Shown here: piece after piece, positions 16,137-24,276 of the stretch | Position numbering within the stretch: position 1 is the stretch's first letter | How the letters are laid out: each line of letters opens with the position of its first letter | DNA from: Streptomyces ossamyceticus | GTDB lineage: Bacteria > Actinomycetota > Actinomycetes > Streptomycetales > Streptomycetaceae | Length of the DNA stretch: 36,330 bases | Reading direction: 5' to 3' | Assembly: GCF_001418475.1 (NCBI RefSeq) | Contig: NZ_LIQX01000118.1 | Location: 1-36,330 of the forward strand | The notes under the pieces: model-generated | The model's database searches: none | What the model was told of the DNA's origin: nothing | The model's input: the letters and a program-made list of their open reading frames with translations, nothing else | Translations under genes and position numbers: made by a program

Positions 16137-18683
16137 GTGAGCAACCCCCACCAGCCCACCGACCCACCGGACCCCGGCGCCCCGACGGGCGAGCCGTTCG
16201 CCGCCGACCGTGCGGCGGGCACCGATCTGCTCGCCACGGGCCGAACCACCGGGACGGCCGTCGCCCGGACCCCCGCCGACCGGGTCCCGGACGGTGCCGC
16301 GGTGGCCGTCACCGGCCCGGACGACGAGGACGGCACAGGGCAGTCCACCCCGGTCGGACGGCTCGCCGCGACCGTCGATCGCCTGCGCCGCGAGGTGCAG
16401 GCCGCCCAGGCGGAAGCCGACGGCCGCGCCCTGGTCGAGCTGGCCAAGGGCATCCTCGTCGAACGCCTCCACTGCGGGCCGGCCCAGGCGGCACGGCAGC
16501 TCGCCGAGCTGACCGAACAGGCGGGCGTGACCCCCCTGGAGTTCGCCGTCGAGGTCATCAACCAGGCCTCGCGCGACCGGCTCTCGGAGGTGACGACCGC
16601 GTTCCTCGCGACCACCGCGCACCGCGGTGACACCACCGAGGTGGGGCGCGACTCTCTCGCCGTACGGCTGCGGACCGCCGAGAGCGGGGCGCTGGCCGCG
16701 GACGACGCGCAGGCCGTGGCCGACTCGCTGCTCGAACACGCCCTGACACCGCTCGGCGCGGAGGCCGTCGCCATCTGGGCGCTGGACGCCGACGGCTCCC
16801 TCACCCTCGCGGGCAGCGCCGGGTTCTCGACGGCGGAGGCCGGCCGCTGGCGGTATGTGCCGCCGGGCGTGGCGACCGTGGCCCGCCGCGGACTCGGCGA
16901 GCGGACGGGCCAGTGGATCAGCTGTCTGTCGGAGACGGGACTGCCGTCCATCGGTCAGCACCACCACCCCGACGGAGGCCGCGTCGCCCTCCCCGCGGGC
17001 ACCGGGGGCCGTATCCACGGCGTGCTGGAGATCGTCTGGCCCACACCGCTGGAGCCCCAGCCCCCGCAGATCGTCCGTCAGGTGGAAGCACTGGCGGAGC
17101 TGTGCGCGCACACGCTGGAGACGTACGTCCCGCGCCGGCCCGACGGCGACACCCGGCCCGGCGTCCTGCCTGCCGTCGCCGAGCTGATGGACCTGGCCGA
17201 CGGGCTCCACGACCCCGCGCTGGTGCTCGTCCCGCACCTGGACGCCGACGGGGAACTGGTCGACTTCCGCATCCACCACGTCAACCGGCGCTTCCTCGAT
17301 CCGGCGGGCCGGCCCCGCGGCGTAGTCAACGGGGCGCTGCTGCTGGAGGCCTACCCGATGGCCGCCGGCGACAGCGAACTCTTCGGCCAGGTCGAACGGG
17401 TCTACGCCACGGGAGAGCCGTTCCGCGCCCACCGCATGCGGCTCACCGCCCTCGTGGACGACGTGCCGCTGGCCGCGGTCGCCGACGTCAACATCAGCCG
17501 CCACGGCGGCAGCGTCCTGCTCATCTGGCGGATAGAGGACGAGACGGCGCGCCTGGCGAGCCTGCTCCAGCACGCCCAGCGCCTCGGCCGCATCGGCGGC
17601 TTCGAGGAGAACCTCCTCACCGGCGAGATCACCTGGAACGGGCAGCTCTACAGTCTCTACGGCAAGCCCGCCGTCGGCGGCCCGGTGCCGCTGGAGCAAC
17701 TGCCCGCCCACGCCCACCCCGACGACGCCGTCGCCATCGGCAGGTTCCTGCGCACCCTGCTGCACCACCGCCGCCCGGCGTCCACGGCGTTTCGGCTCCA
17801 GCGGCCCGACGGCGTGACCCGGCACATCCGCGTGGTGGCCGAACCGGTCCTCGACTCCGACGGCCGGCTGTTCGTCGTACGGGGCGCCTACCAGGACATC
17901 TCCGCCCACCACTGGACGGAGGTCGCCCTCGCCGCGACCCGCGACCAGCTCGCCCACACCGAGCAGCAGGCGAGCGAACGCAACCGGCTGACCCTCCAGC
18001 TCCAGCACGCGATCATGCCCCCCGCGCAGGCACCCCTGGAGGCCCCCGGACTGCGGGTGGCGGTCCGTTACCGGCCCGCGGAGACGCAGAACCTGGTCGG
18101 CGGCGACTGGTACGACGCGGTCGTGCTGCCGTCCCGGCTGGTGCTGCTGTGCGTGGGGGACGTCGCCGGGCACGGCATCGAGGCGGCCACCAGCATGGTC
18201 GTCCTGCGCAACGCGCTGCGCGGTCTCGCCGTGACGGGAGCGGGACCGGCCCAACTGCTGTCCTGGCTCAACATGGTGGCCCACCATCTCAACGGCGCCG
18301 TCACGGCCACGGCGGTCTGCGGCCTGTACGACCCCGAGGTCCGCACCCTGCGCTGGGCGAGGGCCGGCCATCTGCCGCCCGTCCTCGTGCGTGACGGCGA
18401 GGCGACACCGCTGCCCCTGGTCAAGGGCCTGCTGCTCGGCGCCGTGCCGGAGGCGACGTACGAGGAGCACGAGCTCCAACTGGCCGTCGACGACACCTTG
18501 TTGATGTACACGGACGGTCTGATCGAACGCCGTGACCGTTCCGTGGAGGAGTCGCTGGCCCAGCTGCTGACGGCCGCGAGCACGGTCCCGCCCACGCTCG
18601 ACCAGCAACTGGACCGTCTGCTCACCTACAGCAAGTCGGACACGGACGACGACACCTGCATCGTCGGCGTGCGGGTCGACTAG
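16137..18683 (+). CDS. ANTAR-GAF-PAS-PP2C (SpoIIE/RsbU-type) phosphatase
   Basis: An 848-residue cytoplasmic protein. After a disordered N-terminus comes an ANTAR-like helical segment (about 80-145: LVELAKGILVERLHCGPAQA, then TPLEFAVEVI). A GAF domain follows (about 190-325), then two PAS regions (about 345-600; the second contains GGFEENLLTGEITWNGQLYS). A PP2C domain ends the protein (about 640-848) with metal-binding motifs GGDWYD, DVAGHG, YTDGLIERR and DDDTC. Such phosphatases remove phosphate from STAS anti-sigma antagonists. ANTAR domains normally bind RNA hairpins in antiterminators, so the fusion is unusual. The GTG at 16137 is the likely start. Proximity to the HAMP kinase suggests one signalling unit. 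Confidence 0.9.
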   Translation: MSNPHQPTDPPDPGAPTGEPFAADRAAGTDLLATGRTTGTAVARTPADRVPDGAAVAVTGPDDEDGTGQSTPVGRLAATVDRLRREVQAAQAEADGRALVELAKGILVERLHCGPAQAARQLAELTEQAGVTPLEFAVEVINQASRDRLSEVTTAFLATTAHRGDTTEVGRDSLAVRLRTAESGALAADDAQAVADSLLEHALTPLGAEAVAIWALDADGSLTLAGSAGFSTAEAGRWRYVPPGVATVARRGLGERTGQWISCLSETGLPSIGQHHHPDGGRVALPAGTGGRIHGVLEIVWPTPLEPQPPQIVRQVEALAELCAHTLETYVPRRPDGDTRPGVLPAVAELMDLADGLHDPALVLVPHLDADGELVDFRIHHVNRRFLDPAGRPRGVVNGALLLEAYPMAAGDSELFGQVERVYATGEPFRAHRMRLTALVDDVPLAAVADVNISRHGGSVLLIWRIEDETARLASLLQHAQRLGRIGGFEENLLTGEITWNGQLYSLYGKPAVGGPVPLEQLPAHAHPDDAVAIGRFLRTLLHHRRPASTAFRLQRPDGVTRHIRVVAEPVLDSDGRLFVVRGAYQDISAHHWTEVALAATRDQLAHTEQQASERNRLTLQLQHAIMPPAQAPLEAPGLRVAVRYRPAETQNLVGGDWYDAVVLPSRLVLLCVGDVAGHGIEAATSMVVLRNALRGLAVTGAGPAQLLSWLNMVAHHLNGAVTATAVCGLYDPEVRTLRWARAGHLPPVLVRDGEATPLPLVKGLLLGAVPEATYEEHELQLAVDDTLLMYTDGLIERRDRSVEESLAQLLTAASTVPPTLDQQLDRLLTYSKSDTDDDTCIVGVRVD

Positions 18684-18717
18684 ACGTCCGACACCGGCCC
18701 CCGAGGGGCGTGTGCGC

Positions 18718-18749
18718 CGCGGACCCGGGGTGTGCCCCGCGGGTCCGCG
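18718..18749. terminator. Bidirectional terminator hairpin
   Basis: A 9-bp stem (CGCGGACCC at 18718-18726 against GGGTCCGCG at 18741-18749) encloses an inner GGGG-TGTG-CCCC stem, with GC bulged on the right. It lies between the convergent phosphatase gene (stop 18683) and secreted-protein gene (stop 18763). There is no T-tract, which is normal for Streptomyces terminators. Confidence 0.7.
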
Positions 18750-18762
18750 CCGCTCCGTGCGG

Positions 18763-19710
18763 TCAGGCGTAGTAGTGGATCGTCCCGCGCAGCGCGGGCT
18801 CGGCTCCCTCGCAGTGCTGTTCGAACGTGGCGGCGAAGGCGGTGACCGTGCCGTCGGCGTCCCGGGCCAGCCTGGTGAGGGTCAGGGTGCCGTGGCTGCG
18901 GTTGCAGCCGCCGAAGCCGGACACGTCGAGGCCGGCGACGCCGGGGCCGCTGCCGCGTTCGGTCCGGTAGGTGCGCCCCGCCTCGAAGCGTTCGCCGGTG
19001 GGCGGGACGAGCAGCGCCGACCAGGACTCCCGTTTGCCGGACGTGTCCCAGGACAGGCCGCCGACGCCCCACTCCCGCAGCGTGAAGATGCTCGTGGCCC
19101 CCGTGTGGGTGCCCGAGCGGCCCTGGCCGGGGTAGTCGCCCGGCTCGCTGGCGTAGGTGAACGACAGGGGATACGCGCGGTACTTGACGACACCCTTCAG
19201 CACGGGGGCGTCCGGGGCCTCGCAGCGCTGGGTGTAGGTGGCGTCCAGCAGGGTGATGTCCCCGGAGGCGTCGGCCTCGATCTGGTGGACGGCGAACTGG
19301 CCGTACACCACGTTGCAGCCGCGGTGCTGTCCGCTCACGTCGAGGCCGGGGGCCCGCCCCGTCGCGGAGTGGGCGCGCTCCGCGTCGCGGTAGACGCCGG
19401 GGTGCAGCTTCTCGCCGTGCGGGGCGGCGAGCACCACGTCCCACCACGCGCTGTCGTTCTCGACCCGGATCCGTACGACCTCCAGGGCGCCCTCGACGGT
19501 GATGCTCGCCGTGGACGGGGTGTACGCGACGGCGGAGCCCTGCCCGATCCAGTCACCGGCCTCGCTGGTGTGGCGGTAGGCGGTCACGGCCCGGGGCGTA
19601 CCGTCGGCCGCCGCGGCCGGCTGCGCCGCCCCCGCCGTGAGCCCGAGCGCGACGGCCACGCCCGTCAGGGTGCCGAGTAAGCGGCGCCACCGTCTTGTGG
19701 GTGTGAGCAC
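18763..19710 (-). CDS. Secreted protein with two tandem copies of an unrecognised beta-rich domain
   Basis: A 315-residue secreted protein. The signal peptide MLTPTRRWRRLLGTLTGVAV continues to a PAAAA cleavage site near residue 36. The mature part is an internal duplication of about 130 residues. Both halves start with (Y/T)xSExGDxxGQG, carry LDVSGxxxGCN and xxGxL/FxxxxxxxDAxG in order, and end with a Cys-Glu pair and a short (L)(K/R)GxxxY strand (QRCEAP...LKGVVKYRA; QHCEGA...LRGTIHYYA). The paired Cys in each half may form a disulfide. I do not recognise the family or function. The GTG at 19710 is preceded by GGAGGGGGAAC. It is divergent from the STAS gene. Confidence 0.85.
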   Translation of the reverse strand: MLTPTRRWRRLLGTLTGVAVALGLTAGAAQPAAAADGTPRAVTAYRHTSEAGDWIGQGSAVAYTPSTASITVEGALEVVRIRVENDSAWWDVVLAAPHGEKLHPGVYRDAERAHSATGRAPGLDVSGQHRGCNVVYGQFAVHQIEADASGDITLLDATYTQRCEAPDAPVLKGVVKYRAYPLSFTYASEPGDYPGQGRSGTHTGATSIFTLREWGVGGLSWDTSGKRESWSALLVPPTGERFEAGRTYRTERGSGPGVAGLDVSGFGGCNRSHGTLTLTRLARDADGTVTAFAATFEQHCEGAEPALRGTIHYYA

Positions 19711-19940
19711 GGTTGTTCCCCCTCCGTCGGTCGACCGCCCCACCGGGCGCTCGAACCCCTGTGTCCATGGCAGGCACTGGAATGTCCCGAAAGCCCACCC
19801 GTAAACACCGGACACGGAATCAGGCCCGGTCGACCGGCGGGTTATACGATGACGTGTCTTTTGGTCCGTCGTTTCCGGGGACGCGGTGAGCGGCGACACG
19901 GGGGAGCGTCGCCCCCCGGTACCCGACACAGGGAGGGAAC

Positions 19941-20300
19941 GTGGATGCCGCCGACGGCGAGGACGGGAGGGTCCCGGCACCGCGGTTCGGGGGCGCCGCG
20001 CTGGAGATCCGTTCGCTGTCCGGCCGTCCCGGTATCCGTGCCGCTGGAGAGATCAACGTGATCACCCGTTCATCCTGGGAACAAGCCCTGAAGAAGGTGG
20101 CGAGCGCCCATGGGGACGTCTCCCACGTGGAGTTGTCGGGGCTGATGTCCATCGACGTGGGCGGCGCGGCGGTGCTGGCGGTCACCGCGCAGCGACTGAC
20201 CACCGGCCGTATCGTCGTGCACCGTCCGCCGCCGGAGCTGACGCGCATCCTCGACCTGTTCTGGCCCGGCCTCGCGGCGATCGAGGTGGCGGAGCGATGA
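19941..20300 (+). CDS. STAS-domain protein (anti-anti-sigma-like) lacking the phospho-serine
   Basis: A 119-residue STAS protein; the fold runs from ALEIRSLSGRPGIRAAGEIN to the C-terminus. At the site where active antagonists have DSSG, this one reads SIDVGGAAVL, so the usual phospho-acceptor Ser is missing. It overlaps the MEDS-ATPase gene by four bases (ATGA), implying coupled synthesis. The N-terminal 20 residues are low-complexity. The GTG at 19941 has GGGAGGG seven bases before it. It may be a constitutive or non-phosphorylated partner of the ATPase; that is inference. Confidence 0.85.
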   Translation: MDAADGEDGRVPAPRFGGAALEIRSLSGRPGIRAAGEINVITRSSWEQALKKVASAHGDVSHVELSGLMSIDVGGAAVLAVTAQRLTTGRIVVHRPPPELTRILDLFWPGLAAIEVAER

Positions 20301-21226
20301 CCACGGCCGCCGACAGAGACCCTTTCGTGCACCCGGCGCTGTTCTACCGCGGTGCGGAGCAGTACCTGGCGGGCACCGTGCCGTTCCTCCGGGACGGCCT
20401 GGCCGCCGGGGAGGCCGTCGCGGTCGCCGTACCGGGCCCCCGCCTCGCACTCGTCGAGGCCGGGCTGGGCGCCGACGCCGCCGGGGTCGAGTTCCTCGAC
20501 ATGACGCGGGCGGGCCGCAACCCCGGGCGGATCATCCCCGGCGTCCTGCGCGCCTTCGCCGACGCCCACCCCGGCGGCCGGGTGAGGATCATCGGGGAGC
20601 CGATCTGGGCCGGCCGCTCGGCGGCGGAGTACCCGGCGTGCGTCCAGCACGAGGCCCTCATCAACGTGGCCTTCCAGGGCCGTGCGGTGACGATCCTCTG
20701 CCCGTACGACGCGGACGCCCTGACCCCGGCGGTGCTCGCCGACGCCCGCGCCACGCATCCCGTCGTCATCGACTCCGGTGTCGAACGGCCCAGCGACGCC
20801 TACGCTCCCGAACAGGTGGTCGCCCGCTACAACGAGCCCCTCACCGTCCCGCCCGGAGCGGCGGCCCTGCCGTTCGACGCGGAAGCGCTGCCGTGGGCCC
20901 GCGCGTTCGCGGTGCGGGAGGCCCGCCGGCTCGGGCTGACGGAGGCGCGGATGCAGGATCTGACGCTGGCGGTCGCGGAGCTGACCACCAACTCCGTGGT
21001 GCACGGCGGTCGATCGGGGACGCTGCGGATCTGGGCCGAGGGCGAGCAGATCGTCTGCGAGGTCCACGACCTCGGGCGGCTGACCGACCCCCTGGCCGGC
21101 CGCAGGCCCCCGGCACGCGACCAACTGGGCGGACGCGGTCTGCTGCTGGTCCACCACATCACCGACCTCGTCCGCCTCCACACGGCGCCCGACGGCACCA
21201 CCGTCCGCTTCCACCTCGACCGCTGA
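20297..21226 (+). CDS. MEDS sensory domain - RsbW-type ATPase fusion (anti-sigma kinase-like)
   Basis: A 309-residue two-domain protein. The N-terminal half (about 10-175; HPALFYRGAEQYLAGTVPFL, GRVRIIGEPIW, ILCPYD) matches the MEDS (DcmR-type sensory) pattern. The C-terminal part (about 200-309) is a GHKL ATPase: N-box LAVAELTTNSVVHGG, G1-like VHDLGRLTDP, and GGRGLLLVHHI. In Streptomyces such fusions act as sensor anti-sigma or switch kinases. Coupling to the STAS gene by a 4-bp overlap indicates a partner-switching pair. Which sigma factor it holds is unknown. Confidence 0.9.
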   Translation: MTTAADRDPFVHPALFYRGAEQYLAGTVPFLRDGLAAGEAVAVAVPGPRLALVEAGLGADAAGVEFLDMTRAGRNPGRIIPGVLRAFADAHPGGRVRIIGEPIWAGRSAAEYPACVQHEALINVAFQGRAVTILCPYDADALTPAVLADARATHPVVIDSGVERPSDAYAPEQVVARYNEPLTVPPGAAALPFDAEALPWARAFAVREARRLGLTEARMQDLTLAVAELTTNSVVHGGRSGTLRIWAEGEQIVCEVHDLGRLTDPLAGRRPPARDQLGGRGLLLVHHITDLVRLHTAPDGTTVRFHLDR

Positions 21227-21343
21227 CCGCTCACCGCTCACCGACACCGGGGGACGGCCGCTGCGCGGCGGACGATCACCGGACCCCCGGCGCGAGGTGC
21301 CAGAATGGCGGGGCAGCAGGCCAGGGGAGGGGAGAGGGCGACC

Positions 21344-22393
21344 GTGCCGGACAACCGAGCGGGACAACCTTCGACGGAGGACCAAGGGGAGCGCGGCGAG
21401 GGACCCGTGTCGGTGACGATCGCGTACATCGCCGAGTCCGCCGGCGTCTCCGTACCCACCGTGTCGAAGGTGCTCAACGGCCGGTCCGGGGTGTCCGACG
21501 AGACACGGGCCCGCGTGGAGCAGCTCATCCACCAGCACGGCTACCGCAAGCCTCCCAAGAACCGCAGCAATCTCATGGAGCTGGTGTTCCGCGAACTGGA
21601 GAGCATGTGGGCCGTGGAGATCATCCGCGGGGTCGAGCGGGTGGCCCGCAAGAACCGGATCGGCGTGCTGGTGTCGGAGTTCGGGCTCCATGACACCTCC
21701 GGCGTGACCATCGACGACACCGTCGGGCGGCGCCCCCGGTGCGTCCTGTCGGTCGCGCAGCTCTCCGAGGCGGAACGCGAGCAACTGAGGGCGCGGGGCA
21801 TTCCGTTCGTCGTCTTCGACCCGATCGACGAGCTGCCCGACGACGTGCCGTTCGTGGGCGCCACCAACTGGAGGGGCGGTCAGGCGGCGACCCGGCACCT
21901 CATCGGACTCGGACACCGGCGCATCGCCATGATCAGCGGGCCCGACCACGCCTTCTGCCTCGCCCGGCTGTCCGGCTACACGTCCGCTCTCGCGGAGGCC
22001 GGCCTGCCGGCGGAACCCCGCCTGGTGGTCAGGACCCAGCTCACCCGTGAGCATGGGTACGCGGCCGCACGGGAGTTGCTGTCCCGGCCCGACCGGCCCA
22101 CCGCCGTGTTCACCGCGAACGACATGCAGGCGGTCGGCGTCTACCAGGCCGCACGTGAACTCGGGTTGCGCGTCCCGGACGATCTCAGCGTGGTGGGCTT
22201 CGACGACGTACCGGCCGTGGCGTGGATGGATCCGCCCCTGACCACCGTCCACCAGCCCCTCGCCGAGATGGCGGCCGCCGCCACCGAACTGGCGCTCGCC
22301 CTCGGCCGCGGTGAGGACGTGCCGCAGGTCGGACTGGAGATCGCGACCACCCTGACCCTCCGGGAGAGCACGGCCCCGCCGAAGGAGCAGTGA
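21344..22393 (+). CDS. LacI-family transcriptional regulator
   Basis: A 349-residue repressor. The HTH reads VTIAYIAESAGVSVPTVSKVLNGRSGVS with the LacI hinge after it; the periplasmic-binding-protein-like sensor domain has FTANDMQAVGVYQAAREL and VVGFDDVP, then a typical TTVHQPL. The GTG at 21344 follows GGAGAGGG; an ATG 13 codons earlier (21305) and a GTG at 21410, just before the HTH, are possible. No sugar gene adjoins it, so its regulon is unclear. The alpha-glucosidase operon 10 kb upstream has no local regulator and is one candidate target; that is speculation. Confidence 0.92.
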   Translation: MPDNRAGQPSTEDQGERGEGPVSVTIAYIAESAGVSVPTVSKVLNGRSGVSDETRARVEQLIHQHGYRKPPKNRSNLMELVFRELESMWAVEIIRGVERVARKNRIGVLVSEFGLHDTSGVTIDDTVGRRPRCVLSVAQLSEAEREQLRARGIPFVVFDPIDELPDDVPFVGATNWRGGQAATRHLIGLGHRRIAMISGPDHAFCLARLSGYTSALAEAGLPAEPRLVVRTQLTREHGYAAARELLSRPDRPTAVFTANDMQAVGVYQAARELGLRVPDDLSVVGFDDVPAVAWMDPPLTTVHQPLAEMAAAATELALALGRGEDVPQVGLEIATTLTLRESTAPPKEQ

Positions 22394-22495
22394 GCCGGGC
22401 CGCCGGACGGCGGTCACGTGGTGCGGAGCGGTGCGCCGGGCGGTCGCTCCATGCCTTCCTGAGTCATGTCCTCGTCACCCTCACGGAGGACGTCT

Positions 22496-22511
22496 CCCAC
22501 CACCTGGTGGG
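22496..22511. promoter_or_regulatory. Inverted repeat upstream of the DUF418-like gene
   Basis: CCCACCA and TGGTGGG, separated by CC, form a 7-bp-arm inverted repeat about 80 bases before the ATG at 22592. It is a possible operator. The gap 22394-22591 shows no other clear element. Confidence 0.3.
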
Positions 22512-22591
22512 GATGCGCCCTCCGGTCGGCAGGGGTGGCGCAGCCGGTCGCCGGATACTCCGCGGGGCGCGTTCTTTCCAGGCTGAACGCC

Positions 22592-23815
22592 ATGACACAG
22601 CACTCAGCCGCCACGCCGCCCCCGTGCATCGCGCCGCCCCCGGCCGACGGGACGTCACCGACCCCCCGCTCGGCCGACCCCTCGCCCGGCGCGCCCGGCG
22701 TGGGCCGGCTGATCGGCCTGGACCTGGCCCGCGGTCTCGCCGTCTTCGGCATGTACGCGGCCCATGTCGGCCCCGACCCCGGCGAGGGCGGGGTGACCGG
22801 CTTCCTGATGGAGCTGGCCCACGGCCGCTCCTCCGCCCTGTTCGCGTTCCTGGCCGGGTTCGCCGTCGTGCTCATCACCGGGCGCAGCGTGCCGAAGACG
22901 GGCCGGGCGGGCCGCCAGGCCGTCGCCAAGGTGGTCATCCGGGCGGTGATCCTGCTGGCCGTGGGCACGGCGCTGACGATGTCCGGCACCCCGGTCGAGG
23001 TGATCCTCGCGTTCTACGGTGTGTACTTCCTCCTCGTCCTGCCGCTGTACCGGCTCGGCGCGGGTCCGCTGGCGGTGATCGCGGCGGGCACGGCGCTGGT
23101 GCTGCCGCAGGTGCTGTACGTGCTGCGGCAGACGGTCCTGGACGGCGGGGTCGGACCGGAGAGCGGCTACGACGGGCCCGTCTCGCTGCTCTTCACCGGA
23201 AGCTACCCCGCGCTGACCTGGATCCCGTTCGTCATCGCCGGTATGGCCGTCGCCCGCCTCGACCTGACCGCCACCGCCGTCCGCGCACGGCTCGCGCTGA
23301 CGGGTGCCGCGCTGGCGGTCGTCGGCTACGGGGGTTCGTGGCTGGCGATCCATCTCGTGCCCGGCGCGTACGCGGCGATCGGCGCGTCCACCTGGGGCGG
23401 TGACCCCGGTGACCTGTGGTGGTCCGACACGGGCGGCTACCCCTGGGGCAGCGCCCACGCGCTGCTGGTCGCCTCCCCGCACAGTGAGACGACCCTGTCG
23501 ATCGTCGCCAACACCGGTGTGGCGGTCGCCGTCGTGGCCGGCTGCCTGTCCGCGATGGACGCCTTCCCCCGTCTGGGCCGTCTGGCGCGGCCGGTCGTCG
23601 CGGTCGGCTCGATGTCGCTGACGGCCTACGTCTTCCACATCGTCGGCATCCAGCTCCTGGGCATCGAGGAACTGCCGGGCTCCCCGCTGCATGTCCTCCT
23701 CGGCTTCATCGCGGCGGTGATGGTCTTCGCGACCGTCTGGTCGCGGTACGCCTCCCGCGGCCCGCTGGAGTGGCTGATGGCGAAGGCGACCGGCATCGCA
23801 CGCCACGTCCGATGA
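22592..23815 (+). CDS. DUF418 / HGSNAT-like multi-pass membrane protein
   Basis: A 407-residue integral membrane protein with about nine to ten hydrophobic helices. It begins with a Pro-rich cytoplasmic tail and the diagnostic LIGLDLARGLAVFGMYAAHVG, as in YeiB/DUF418 and heparan-alpha-glucosaminide acetyltransferase-like proteins. The C-terminal MSLTAYVFHIVGIQLLG also fits. Members are thought to be membrane acyltransferases or transport-related, mostly uncharacterised. The ATG at 22592 is used; the ribosome site is weak. No functional partner is evident nearby. Confidence 0.88.
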   Translation: MTQHSAATPPPCIAPPPADGTSPTPRSADPSPGAPGVGRLIGLDLARGLAVFGMYAAHVGPDPGEGGVTGFLMELAHGRSSALFAFLAGFAVVLITGRSVPKTGRAGRQAVAKVVIRAVILLAVGTALTMSGTPVEVILAFYGVYFLLVLPLYRLGAGPLAVIAAGTALVLPQVLYVLRQTVLDGGVGPESGYDGPVSLLFTGSYPALTWIPFVIAGMAVARLDLTATAVRARLALTGAALAVVGYGGSWLAIHLVPGAYAAIGASTWGGDPGDLWWSDTGGYPWGSAHALLVASPHSETTLSIVANTGVAVAVVAGCLSAMDAFPRLGRLARPVVAVGSMSLTAYVFHIVGIQLLGIEELPGSPLHVLLGFIAAVMVFATVWSRYASRGPLEWLMAKATGIARHVR

Positions 23816-23839
23816 CGGCAGGCGCCGACGGCGGCGGGG

Positions 23840-24067
23840 TTCGGGGAGGTGGTACAGGACCTTCTCGCCGCTGTGGAAGTGGTAGGCCAGGGTCACCGGC
23901 GAGTCACCCTTGTACTGGGTCTGGACGGTGAACGCGTCGGTCGTGCCCGTGGCGTCGGACAGCACCGGATCGTCGGAGGCAACCACCTCGATCCGCCAGG
24001 GCAACCCTCGGGAGAACCTGGCCTGGAGCGTGGCGTTGACCCCGTACGCACGGCGCCCGTCAGCCAC
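23840..24067 (-). pseudogene. Probable gene remnant (C-terminal fragment)
   Basis: On the minus strand the frame from 24067 has normal Streptomyces codon use and protein-like sequence (RAYGVNATLQARFSRGLPW, then DPVLSDATGTTDAFTVQ and VTLAYHFHSGEKVLYHLPEP). After this the frame runs into an Arg/Pro-rich antisense reading of the DUF418 gene with no early stop. Upstream no in-frame domain start is seen, though a neighbouring frame gives VYGAVVDWW. It looks like the tail of a decayed gene with frameshifts. I do not recognise the parent family. The rest of 23816-24276 holds only the terminator hairpin. Confidence 0.4.
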
Positions 24068-24190
24068 CAGTCGACCACCGCCCCGTACACCGCCGGAGGA
24101 TGGCGACCAGCGTCATCAGGAGCCCGGTCAGCCGTCCCGGTCCACGTCCTCGACGGCGTCCGAACCCTGAGGAAGCCGGCCCGGACGAGG

Positions 24191-24221
24191 CGGGGTGGCA
24201 TGCCGGGCGCATGCCACCCCG
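24191..24221 (-). terminator. Strong 13-bp hairpin terminator
   Basis: Arms 24191-24203 and 24209-24221 pair perfectly over 13 bp (outer end CGGGGTGG, inner end CATGC) around a 5-base loop. It lies 57 bases downstream of the SGNH hydrolase stop on the minus strand. No T-tract is present. Confidence 0.75.
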
Positions 24222-24276
24222 GGCCGGCCGGTGCGACGGAAGGGCAGCCGGCGGCCGGCGTCGGCGCGACGCACGG

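Noticed and set aside
11657..16951. A 1764-codon minus-strand open frame opposite the hybrid kinase
   Set aside because: Its repeats ([11 protein letters not shown]) are the antisense of the HAMP array; the plus frame contains kinase motifs.
19919..19924. GGGTAC on the minus strand, a possible SigB-type -10 for the secreted-protein gene
   Set aside because: No GNNT lies 14-16 bases upstream and the site is over 200 bases from the start codon.
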